DNA from: Gelria sp.
Lineage (GTDB): Bacteria > Bacillota > Syntrophomonadia > Syntrophomonadales > Syntrophomonadaceae
Length of the DNA stretch: 18,582 nucleotides
NCBI GenBank assembly: GCA_012839665.1
Contig: DUMX01000081.1
Coordinates: forward strand, 1 to 18,582
Direction: 5' to 3'
The notes under the pieces were generated by a model that worked only from the letters and a program-made list of their open reading frames with translations, did no database searches and was not told the DNA's origin. Both the position numbers and the translations under genes were made by a program. The stretch's first letter is position 1. Every line of letters begins with the position of its first letter. Positions 9,151-15,048 of this stretch are shown here, piece after piece.

Positions 9151-9180
9151 GTTCTATTATTAATTATTATTTATTAACAA
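9151..9180. other. AT-rich tract of the DNA unwinding element
   Basis: This run is almost wholly A and T (ttattaattattatttatta core), directly beside the DnaA-trios and between dnaA and dnaN. Its composition and place fit the duplex that melts first. No protein-coding signal is present. Confidence 0.75.
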
Positions 9181-9182
9181 TC

Positions 9183-9276
9183 TAGTAGTAGTAATAGTAG
9201 GGGCACAGAATATGTGGATAAGTCCTGTAAAGCTAGATTTAGTGGAGCTTGTCCCCCTGGATAAAGTTGTGGAAAA
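9183..9276. other. oriC basal unwinding system: DnaA-trios, G cluster and DnaA boxes
   Basis: Six trinucleotides TAG TAG TAG TAA TAG TAG occupy 9183-9200, followed by GGGGC, then a perfect DnaA box TGTGGATAA (9213-9221; TTATCCACA on the minus strand). A 7/9 box lies at 9256-9264 (TTATCCAGG) and an 8/9 box at 9268-9276 (TTTTCCACA). In B. subtilis DnaA assembles from such a box across a GC cluster onto 3'-GAT-5' trios to open the strand; the order and polarity here are the same. Calling this the functional unwinding site is inference from that model. Confidence 0.88.
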
Positions 9277-9283
9277 GTCCTGG

Positions 9284-10594
9284 TCAGGTAGTGAAGTCGG
9301 GATTTATCTTTTCACATAGATCCTTAATTTCAGCAGCTAGTTGCCCATCACTTTCTACATTGCGCTCTATTTTTTCATTAGCGTGCATAACCGTAGTGTG
9401 ATCCCGCCCTCCAAATTGTTCCCCAATTTGCGGGAATGATGCTTCAGTCAACCGACGGCAGAGGTACATGGCTATTTGGCGGGGATAAACTATATGTTTA
9501 TTCCGTTTTTTAGATAATAATTCGCTTTTTTCAACCCCATAGTATTTTGACACTGTGTTTTGAATAGATTCTATAGTTATTTTTTTAGGCTGCGGCGGTG
9601 GTAATATATCTTTTAAAGCCTCAATAGCAGTAGCCATATTAAGGGGCTTATTAGTTATAGTGGAGAAGGCTACCAAGCGAACTAATGCCCCTTCCAATTC
9701 CCGAATATTGCTGTCAATATAATTAGCTATATAGTCTAGTATATCGTAAGGAACATTATAATTTTCCAGCTGAGCCTTCTTCCTTAATATAGCTATCCGA
9801 GTTTCTAAATCAGGCGGCTGAATATCAGTTATTAATCCCCATTCAAAACGAGAACGTAAACGGTCCTCCAGGGTGGGAATATTACGTGGAGCCCGGTCAC
9901 TGGAAATAACCACCTGTTTATCAGATTCATAAAGGGTGTTAAAGGTATGGAAAAATTCTTCTTGGGTTCTTTCTTTGCCAGCTAAAAATTGAATATCGTC
10001 TACCAATAGGACATCTACGCCACGGTATTTGTTACGGAAACCGGCCATGTTGTCATCCTTAATAGAGCCGATAAGCTCATTGGTAAATTGTTCGGAAGAT
10101 ACGTAGACTACTGTATAGCCCCGCTTTTTCCTCAAAATATGATGACCAATAGCCTGCATCAAATGGGTTTTCCCCAGGCCTACACCACCGTAAATAAAAA
10201 GGGGGTTATAAGCTTTAGAAGGAGCCTCCCCCACAGCATAACAGGCAGCATGAGCAAAACGATTGCTATTACCTACTACAAACGTATCAAAGGTATATTT
10301 GTGGTTAAGACCAAAAAACATCCCGTCTTTTTCAAACTGGGATTCAGTACTAAGTATCAATTCCATTTCCTGGTTGGTAAGGCTACGTAGTTTATTCTGC
10401 AGACTATCAAGGTAACGAGATTCAATCCATTCCTTTGTAAGTGAATTAGGAACACTGATGTATAACTTATTATCATGAGCCGTCTCAAAATTAACCATGG
10501 AAAACCAGATGTCAAAACTACTTGCATCTATCTCTTCAGCTATAGATTGCAAAACTTGATTCCAGATAGCTGAAAAGTTATATTCCTGGGTCAT
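9284..10594 (-). CDS. dnaA: Chromosomal replication initiator protein DnaA
   Basis: DnaA is the AAA+ initiator that binds DnaA boxes, melts the origin and helps load the helicase. From ATG 10594 it has 436 residues. Domain I is about 1-85, followed by a very short linker. Walker A is GGVGLGKT (136-143) and Walker B LLVDD (196-200). The domain IV DNA-binding signature is IGEQFGGRDHTTVMHA (390-405). The frame stays open to an earlier ATG at 10669, but ATG 10594 is preferred: GGAGG lies 9 bases upstream, the N-terminus then matches the family, and the extra 25 codons would cover the DnaA boxes in the leader. Confidence 0.97.
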   Translation of the reverse strand: MTQEYNFSAIWNQVLQSIAEEIDASSFDIWFSMVNFETAHDNKLYISVPNSLTKEWIESRYLDSLQNKLRSLTNQEMELILSTESQFEKDGMFFGLNHKYTFDTFVVGNSNRFAHAACYAVGEAPSKAYNPLFIYGGVGLGKTHLMQAIGHHILRKKRGYTVVYVSSEQFTNELIGSIKDDNMAGFRNKYRGVDVLLVDDIQFLAGKERTQEEFFHTFNTLYESDKQVVISSDRAPRNIPTLEDRLRSRFEWGLITDIQPPDLETRIAILRKKAQLENYNVPYDILDYIANYIDSNIRELEGALVRLVAFSTITNKPLNMATAIEALKDILPPPQPKKITIESIQNTVSKYYGVEKSELLSKKRNKHIVYPRQIAMYLCRRLTEASFPQIGEQFGGRDHTTVMHANEKIERNVESDGQLAAEIKDLCEKINPDFTT

Positions 10595-10616
10595 TAAATA
10601 ATTCCTCCTGTGTACT

Positions 10617-10657
10617 TGTGGAAAAACAGCTGTTGAAAAAACAAATATTGTGGATAT
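10617..10657. promoter_or_regulatory. DnaA-box cluster in the dnaA 5' leader
   Basis: TGTGGAAAA (10617-10625; TTTTCCACA in reverse, 8/9), TGTTGAAAA (10631-10639, 7/9) and TGTGGATAT (10649-10657; ATATCCACA, 8/9) lie in one orientation between the proposed dnaA promoter and its start codon. They would serve autoregulation of dnaA and the second half of a bipartite origin, as in B. subtilis. No binding data are available. Confidence 0.75.
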
Positions 10658-10707
10658 TATTGGGGACAAGCAAAAAGTAAAAGTAAAGTGCTTAGTTCAT
10701 GAAAGAA

Positions 10708-10736
10708 AATATAGTATAATCATAGCAGATTGGCAA
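10708..10736 (-). promoter_or_regulatory. Candidate dnaA promoter
   Basis: On the minus strand TTGCCA (10736-10731) and TATATT (10713-10708) are spaced by 17 bases. Transcription would begin near 10701, giving a leader of about 105 bases containing the DnaA boxes. The sequence match is good but not proof of use. Confidence 0.6.
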
Positions 10737-10768
10737 AGATTTTAGAAGTATTACAATACAACGAAATC

Positions 10769-10798
10769 TTGACATTAAGGGCATGTAATCAATATAAT
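10769..10798 (+). promoter_or_regulatory. rpmH operon promoter
   Basis: A perfect TTGACA (10769-10774) and a perfect TATAAT (10793-10798) are separated by 18 bases, with a start expected near 10805. It is divergent from the dnaA promoter and should drive rpmH, rnpA and yidD, perhaps reading into yidC-jag. Confidence 0.87.
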
Positions 10799-10835
10799 TA
10801 TAAGGTGCTGGAAAAATCGAGGAGGCTTGGAAATA

Positions 10836-10970
10836 ATGAAAAGAACTTATCAACCTAAAAACCGGCAGAGAAAAAAAGAGCATGGTTTTAGGAAACGGAT
10901 GTCTACCGCCAGTGGAAGAAAGATATTGGCTAACCGGAGGAAAAAGGGTAGAAAGAAATTATCTGCTTAG
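10836..10970 (+). CDS. rpmH: Large ribosomal subunit protein bL34
   Basis: This is a 44-residue, very basic protein starting MKRTYQPKNRQRKKEHGF and ending RKKGRKKLSA, the standard bL34 length and sequence pattern (RMSTASGRKILANRR in the middle). GAGGAGG lies 10 bases before the ATG. It is the classic right-hand neighbour of the origin in bacteria, divergent from dnaA, and is followed after 45 bp by rnpA. There is nothing unusual in the protein; its stop codon falls inside a hairpin described separately. Confidence 0.98.
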   Translation: MKRTYQPKNRQRKKEHGFRKRMSTASGRKILANRRKKGRKKLSA

Positions 10971-10987
10971 GTCGTATTTGCGACCTA
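10968..10987 (+). terminator. Hairpin at the rpmH stop, possible attenuator or processing site
   Basis: TAGGTCG (10968-10974) and CGACCTA (10981-10987) are perfect 7-bp arms around a 6-base loop, followed by TTATTTT. The stem includes the rpmH stop codon. The T run is interrupted, so it may only partly terminate, lowering rnpA relative to the abundant bL34, or it may stabilise or direct cleavage of the rpmH message. Confidence 0.45.
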
Positions 10988-11015
10988 TTATTTTACCTGG
11001 GAAAAGGGGTTAATT

Positions 11016-11351
11016 ATGCTTAACCGGATGTTTCGTATAAGCAGGAGTGAAGATTATCAGCACACATATCGAAACGGCCTGAAAGTACCAGGGAAATATT
11101 TAATCGCTTATATCTCTGCCAACAACCTGGACCAAAATCGCTTTGGAATTGTAGCCAGTAAAAAGGTAGGCAATGCGGTTAAACGAAATAGAGCTAAACG
11201 ATGTTTACGCGTTATAGCCCGGGAAAGTCAGGCAAAATTGAGCCCGGGGCATGACATCGTTATAATAGCCAGGAAGAGTACAGTTGAGGCGGAATATAAT
11301 AGGTTAGAAAAAGATTTTTATACGGTTATGAAGAAGGCCAGGTTATGTTAA
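11016..11351 (+). CDS. rnpA: Ribonuclease P protein component
   Basis: RnpA is the basic protein subunit that helps the RNase P RNA bind pre-tRNA 5' leaders. It has 111 residues, close to the usual 110-120. The RNR signature is seen in KKVGNAVKRNRAKRCLR (about residues 49-65), and the N-terminus has the expected hydrophobic cleft segment (RMFRISRSEDYQHTYRNG). AAGGGG lies about 7 bases before ATG 11016; an in-frame Met at codon 5 is a less likely start. Its last codons overlap the yidD start by 7 bases. Confidence 0.97.
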   Translation: MLNRMFRISRSEDYQHTYRNGLKVPGKYLIAYISANNLDQNRFGIVASKKVGNAVKRNRAKRCLRVIARESQAKLSPGHDIVIIARKSTVEAEYNRLEKDFYTVMKKARLC

Positions 11352-11554
11352 AAAGATTATTGATTTTTTTTATAAAAATATATCAAAAAGCCACCTTTTT
11401 TAAGCCTCCTTCTTGCCGTTTTTATCCTTCCTGTTCAAGTTACTCTATAGAGGCAATTGAGAAATACGGAGCGATCAAAGGGGGATGGTTGGCTGCAAAA
11501 AGAATATCCAGGTGTCATCCTTATAACAGTGGTGGGTATGACCCGGTACCCTGA
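11345..11554 (+). CDS. yidD: Membrane protein insertion efficiency factor YidD
   Basis: This 69-residue protein has the full family pattern: CRFYPSCSSYSIEAIEKYG, a KGGWLAAKRISRCHP segment and the terminal GGYDPVP. Three conserved cysteines are present. YidD is a small inner-face membrane-associated protein thought to assist YidC-dependent insertion; its mechanism is not settled. The ATG overlaps the end of rnpA by 7 bases, implying coupled translation, and yidC lies 166 bp downstream, the usual rnpA-yidD-yidC order. Confidence 0.96.
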   Translation: MLKRLLIFFIKIYQKATFFKPPSCRFYPSCSSYSIEAIEKYGAIKGGWLAAKRISRCHPYNSGGYDPVP

Positions 11555-11720
11555 AGGTTAAGGTTAAGCAAGACAAGCTGGCCGCCTACTGGGGCAATGA
11601 CCGGAATGATTAACCACTACCCTGGCAAAGATGACTAACAGGGGCAGGGCAATATTTGCTAAAGCTTAAAGCACCAAGGGAGGTGAGCCCTGCTATCAGT
11701 AATGATACGCAGGAGTAGTT
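11555..11720 (+). other. yidD-yidC gap with possible structured leader
   Basis: No recognisable gene is present. GCAGGGC (11644-11650) and GCCCTGC (11687-11693) form a 7-bp inverted repeat enclosing an SD-like AAGGGAGGTG (11677-11685). A short frame opening at GTG 11683 ends at TAG 11716-11718, two bases before the yidC TTG. Another 13-codon ATG frame starts at 11597. No clear promoter was found. Whether any of this is translated or regulatory is unknown. Confidence 0.35.
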
Positions 11721-12524
11721 TTGTGGCATTCGTTTGTACAGTGGTTTGCGGAAGTTATTCAATTCATGTATGGGTTAACAGCAAGCTTGGGTGTTCCTAA
11801 TTATGGACTGGCCATAATTTTTATGACCATAGCCATAAAGCTGGTGCTATTTCCGCTTACCCAAAAACAGCTTAAATCTATGCGCGGTATGCAGGAAATA
11901 CAGCCGAAACTTAAATATTTGCAGGAAAAGTATAAAGACGACCCCCAGACCATGCAAACCAAGGTAATGGAGATGTATAAGGAGCATGGAGTAAATCCAT
12001 TTGGGGGTTGTTTGCCGTTAATTATTCAGATGCCGATATTTATAGCGTTTTATCAATCATTATTGAATTTTAATTTCAAGGTTGTTGAGCATGCCAGTTT
12101 TTTGTGGATACCTAACATAGGAGCAAGAGATCCTTATTTTATTCTGGCTATCTTGGCAGCACTTACAACTTATATTCAACAAAGAGTAACTATGGTAGAT
12201 ACAAAAGACCCCACCCAGAAATCAATGCTGTACTTTATGCCACTTTTTATGGCCTGGATAGCTGCTACTATGCCTGCAGGCCTGCCCTTATACTGGGTAA
12301 TGTTTAACATATTGGGGATATTGCAGCAACTATATGTAAACTATTCGCACCAGAAAGCCAAACTTGCAACGGGAAATGGGATAGAAGTAAGTGTAGAGGC
12401 AGAAGGAAAAGCAGTGGAAACACAAAAACCTAAGGCTTCCACCAATAAAAAGGTAGCAGGGAGGGACAAAGGAGGAAAGAAGAATGGAAGTCCAAACCGT
12501 AGAAAAAAAAGGAAAAAGCGTTGA
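11721..12524 (+). CDS. yidC: YidC/Oxa1/Alb3-family membrane protein insertase
   Basis: This insertase integrates membrane proteins alone or with SecYEG. It has 267 residues with no large periplasmic domain, as in Gram-positives, but also no lipoprotein signal and lipobox cysteine. Hydrophobic segments lie near 28-47, 97-117, 139-153 and 170-205. The positive residue in the hydrophilic groove of TM1 is K40 (AIKLVLFPL) where E. coli and Bacillus have Arg. NPFGGCLPLIIQMPIFIAFYQ (92-112) is the conserved loop-TM2 region, and a basic tail ends RRKKRKKR. Start TTG 11721 has AGGAG 5 bases upstream; an in-frame TGA at 11703 rules out earlier starts. Its end overlaps jag by 41 bases. Confidence 0.95.
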   Translation: MWHSFVQWFAEVIQFMYGLTASLGVPNYGLAIIFMTIAIKLVLFPLTQKQLKSMRGMQEIQPKLKYLQEKYKDDPQTMQTKVMEMYKEHGVNPFGGCLPLIIQMPIFIAFYQSLLNFNFKVVEHASFLWIPNIGARDPYFILAILAALTTYIQQRVTMVDTKDPTQKSMLYFMPLFMAWIAATMPAGLPLYWVMFNILGILQQLYVNYSHQKAKLATGNGIEVSVEAEGKAVETQKPKASTNKKVAGRDKGGKKNGSPNRRKKRKKR

Positions 12525-13110
12525 CGAAGCCATCAAGGCTGCCTTGGACGAATTAAACTGCAAGATTGATGATGTTATTATTGAAATTATAGAGGAACCA
12601 AGTAAAGGCCTCTTAGGTTTAGTTAGAAAACCTGCGGTGGTAAAGGCTACACTAAGAGAAAGGCCAGAAGTAGATGTGCGCTTGGTACTAGAAGAGCTCC
12701 TTGATAGAATGAAATTAGATTACCAAATAAGCAGCGTAGATTTTGATGAGGGTAAAGTAAGAATAAACATAACCGGTAAAGACATGGGATTACTTATAGG
12801 GCGTAGAGGGGAAACCCTTAATGCCGTACAATTTATACTGGGATTGATGGTTAATCGCAACCGGGAGAAGAGGGTAAGGGTTATTCTGGATGTAGAGAAC
12901 TACCGGAAAAAAAGAGAACAAAATCTAGAGGCCCTGGCCTTGAGATTGTCAGATAAGGTAAAGAAAACCAGGAAGAGCATTGTAATGAGACCCATGAGTT
13001 CGCACGAGCGCAGGATAGTTCATACTGCATTACAGGGCGACCCTCAGATAAACACCTATTCTACTGGTGATGAACCTAACCGTAAGGTAGTTATTGCGCT
13101 AAAGAAATAA
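12484..13110 (+). CDS. jag: RNA-binding protein Jag/KhpB (EloR)
   Basis: A 208-residue protein with three parts: a Jag N-terminal domain (about 1-55, with KGLLGLVRKP at 41-50), a type II KH domain with GLLIGRRGE (102-110), and an R3H domain with R176xxxH180 inside SSHERRIVH. In streptococci and other Firmicutes KhpB/EloR works with KhpA in RNA binding and control of cell elongation and division; sporulating relatives call it SpoIIIJ-associated. AAAGGAGG lies about 7 bases before the ATG. The gene starts inside the yidC tail, a standard pairing. It is the last gene before a strong terminator. Confidence 0.95.
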   Translation: MEVQTVEKKGKSVDEAIKAALDELNCKIDDVIIEIIEEPSKGLLGLVRKPAVVKATLRERPEVDVRLVLEELLDRMKLDYQISSVDFDEGKVRINITGKDMGLLIGRRGETLNAVQFILGLMVNRNREKRVRVILDVENYRKKREQNLEALALRLSDKVKKTRKSIVMRPMSSHERRIVHTALQGDPQINTYSTGDEPNRKVVIALKK

Positions 13111-13115
13111 AGAAA

Positions 13116-13146
13116 GTAAAAAGGCCCCTAAGCGGGCCTTTTTTTT
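13116..13146 (+). terminator. Intrinsic terminator after jag
   Basis: AAAGGCCC (13120-13127) pairs with GGGCCTTT (13134-13141) around a 6-base loop, followed by further T residues to 13146. It closes the rpmH-to-jag transcription unit. Confidence 0.92.
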
Positions 13147-13196
13147 ATGGAGAGCATCAGGCTTGGGGTTGTGTATAGTACGGGGAATTTTGGTAA

Positions 13197-13290
13197 GATA
13201 ATAATGAGAAAACAGAACGGGATTAGACACTGAAGGACACTGATTTCTTATGATTAACACTGAATTTTTTAAAAATAAACCTAATCCCGA
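13197..13290. repeat. Dispersed intergenic repeat, copy A, with terminal inverted repeats
   Basis: A 46-base stretch (13219-13264) is identical to 18514-18559, and similarity extends about 20 bases to the left and to the right end with a few changes. The core element has perfect 9-bp terminal inverted repeats CGGGATTAG (13218-13226) and CTAATCCCG (13281-13289), giving 72 bp. ACACTGA occurs at 13227, 13237 and 13257, exactly 10 and 20 bases apart. There is no transposase. It may be a MITE-like or other mobile non-coding repeat; I cannot assign a named family. Confidence 0.85.
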
Positions 13291-13385
13291 CTGCTATTTT
13301 CATTGGTGGTTGTGTCCTCCGGGCATGACGGGTTAATGGGAAAATAGAATTAATTAGACATACCTATTAAGAGCAGGTGATTATT
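13291..13385. other. Rest of the jag-mnmE gap, with short repeat blocks
   Basis: The stretch holds ATTTTCATTGGTGGTTGTGT (13296-13315), 18 of 20 identical to 14985-15004 upstream of mnmG. It also holds AAAATAGA-N4-ATTAGACA (13341-13360), which resembles the left end of the dispersed repeat. No convincing promoter for mnmE was found. AGGTG at 13375-13379 is the mnmE ribosome-binding site. Confidence 0.5.
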
Positions 13386-14762
13386 ATGTATGATGACATT
13401 GCTGCTATATCTACACCTCCTGGTGAGGGGGGGATTGCTATTATCAGATTAAGTGGCAGTGGGGTAATAGAGAAAGCAAGTAAGATTTTTAAACCCCGGC
13501 GTAGCGAGATAGATATACGCCAAAAAGAAGGATATTCTATGACCCTGGGCTGGATTATAAATGCAGAGGGTGAAGCTATAGATGAGGTTTTACTAGCTTT
13601 GATGCGGGCTCCCCGTAGCTATACTGGTGAAGATGTAGTTGAAATCCACTGTCATGGCGGAATATTACCAGCCCGCCGTTGTTTGGAAACAGTTATGCGG
13701 CAGGGTGTGCGCATAGCCGAACCGGGGGAGTTTACCCGCCGGGCTTTCTTAAACGGACGTCTGGATGCCAGTCAGGCCGAGGCCGTTATTGAAATAATTC
13801 GGGCCAAGAGTGATAAAAGTATGCAACTGGCCCTGAAACAACTGGGTGGTCGTAACAGCGAATACATTCACACTCTGGAAGATCGTTTGCTGGAGTTAAA
13901 CGCTATGGTGGAAGGCAGTTTGGATTTTCCGGAAGAGGTAGGAGAATTAGAATATGACCGGGCTGAAGCTATTATCCGGGAATTAATCGATATAATAGAA
14001 CAGCTCATTCGGGCGGGAAAAAGGGCGGATGTTTACCGGGAAGGTATTACTATAGTTATATGTGGTAAGCCTAATGTTGGTAAATCCAGCCTATTAAATA
14101 CCCTGGTGCGAAAGGATAGAGCCATTGTTACCAGCATACCGGGAACCACCAGGGACGTTATAGAGGAACAGATTATTATTAAAGGAATACCGGTATGGTT
14201 AATGGATACTGCTGGCATACATGTAACTTCGGATGTAGTTGAAAAGATTGGAGTAGAGAAATCGCAGGAGGTCATCCGGGAAGCTGATTTGGTGCTTTTT
14301 TTGCTTGATGCGGAAGAAGGTATAACAGATGATGATTTAGAAATTTATAGAAGCATCGAGAATCAAAACCTGATAATTTTGGTCAATAAGGAAGATTTGG
14401 AGGAAAAAAATATTACCAGCAGGGAAATTAACCAGCATTTTCCCGGGCTAAAAGTTATTAAAGTGTCGGCAAAAGAAGAACAGGGCATTGAAGAACTGGA
14501 AGATAGCATAGAAGAAATGGTGCTGGGGGGCGAACTACAATCTGATGATTTAGAAATAATGATTAATCTGCGCCACCGGGAAGCATTACTAAGGGCCTAC
14601 CAGCATTTGCAAGATGCATTACAAGAGTTGGATCAGGTAACTCTGGATTGCCTGGGGGTGGATGTTTGGGGTGCCCTGGAGGCTCTGGGCGAGATAACCG
14701 GCAAAAACCTTCGGGAAGAGGTTATTGATAGAATGTTTCAGGACTTTTGCATTGGGAAGTAG
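13386..14762 (+). CDS. mnmE: tRNA uridine-5-carboxymethylaminomethyl synthesis GTPase MnmE
   Basis: MnmE, with MnmG, makes the (carboxymethyl)aminomethyl group on U34 of tRNAs reading NNA/NNG codons. The 458 residues comprise an N-terminal tetrahydrofolate-binding domain, a helical domain and an inserted G domain: GKPNVGKS (227-234), TTRD (254-257), DTAG (274-277), NKED (334-337) and SAK (361-363). The C-terminal CIGK (455-458) with its catalytic cysteine is intact. A frame extends to GTG 13377, but that GTG is part of the AGGTG ribosome-binding site 6 bases before ATG 13386, which also gives the family's usual N-terminus. mnmG follows after a 286-bp gap. Confidence 0.96.
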   Translation: MYDDIAAISTPPGEGGIAIIRLSGSGVIEKASKIFKPRRSEIDIRQKEGYSMTLGWIINAEGEAIDEVLLALMRAPRSYTGEDVVEIHCHGGILPARRCLETVMRQGVRIAEPGEFTRRAFLNGRLDASQAEAVIEIIRAKSDKSMQLALKQLGGRNSEYIHTLEDRLLELNAMVEGSLDFPEEVGELEYDRAEAIIRELIDIIEQLIRAGKRADVYREGITIVICGKPNVGKSSLLNTLVRKDRAIVTSIPGTTRDVIEEQIIIKGIPVWLMDTAGIHVTSDVVEKIGVEKSQEVIREADLVLFLLDAEEGITDDDLEIYRSIENQNLIILVNKEDLEEKNITSREINQHFPGLKVIKVSAKEEQGIEELEDSIEEMVLGGELQSDDLEIMINLRHREALLRAYQHLQDALQELDQVTLDCLGVDVWGALEALGEITGKNLREEVIDRMFQDFCIGK

Positions 14763-15048
14763 ACTCATACGGGAATTGGGTGCTGGTAGCAGACGGTGTA
14801 GGTATGGCAAAGTACGGGGCAATTAAGAATTGAGAATTAGCGTTATCCGGACCCAGCAGTGGTAAGCATACATGAATGAGGAATTGATAACGAAAGAATT
14901 GGCACAACTACTTAACTACCGTAGCGGAAACTTTAGTTTTCGCTGGGAAGCGGAGCTTCCCCCATTCGTAATACCGGTGCAACCATTTTCATCGGTGGTT
15001 GGGTATGCTAGCGGATATGGATAGTTAATTTGCTAGATGGAGGTTGGC
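14763..15048. other. mnmE-mnmG gap of mosaic, non-coding sequence
   Basis: No gene or clear promoter is seen. It contains AGTACGGGGCAATT (14811-14824), which nearly matches 13177-13189 in the jag-mnmE gap. It also has a 7-bp inverted repeat CGTTATC (14841-14847)/GATAACG (14886-14892) and a tight hairpin GGGAAGC-GGA-GCTTCCC (14945-14961) without a T run. The block ATTTTCATCGGTGGTTGGGT (14985-15004) is shared with the gap before mnmE. It looks like decayed or mosaic repeat material. Confidence 0.5.

Noticed and set aside
10595..10669. 25-codon N-terminal extension of dnaA to an upstream ATG
   Set aside because: No ribosome-binding site fits that ATG. GGAGG precedes the internal ATG at 10594, and the extension covers the leader DnaA boxes.
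10692..10883. 63-codon minus-strand frame
   Set aside because: It runs through the rpmH promoter and the start of rpmH on the opposite strand and has no recognisable protein features.
11702..11806. 34-codon ATG frame overlapping the yidC start
   Set aside because: It is out of frame with yidC, its nearest SD is too far away, and the peptide has no recognisable features.
13250..13336. 28-codon ORF starting in repeat copy A (begins MINTEFFKNK)
   Set aside because: In copy B the same frame is ended after 7 codons by a length change in the A run, so coding is not conserved between copies.
13377..13385. GTG start three codons upstream for mnmE
   Set aside because: The GTG is part of the AGGTG ribosome-binding site for ATG 13386.
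14437..14452. TTTCCCGGG in mnmE as a possible Noc-binding site
   Set aside because: Only one half of the ATTTCCCGGGAAAT palindrome is present and it is within coding sequence; other CCCGGG occurrences are equally poor.
15037..15048. ATG start four codons upstream for mnmG
   Set aside because: It overlaps the GGAGG that serves ATG 15049 and does not match known MnmG N-termini.
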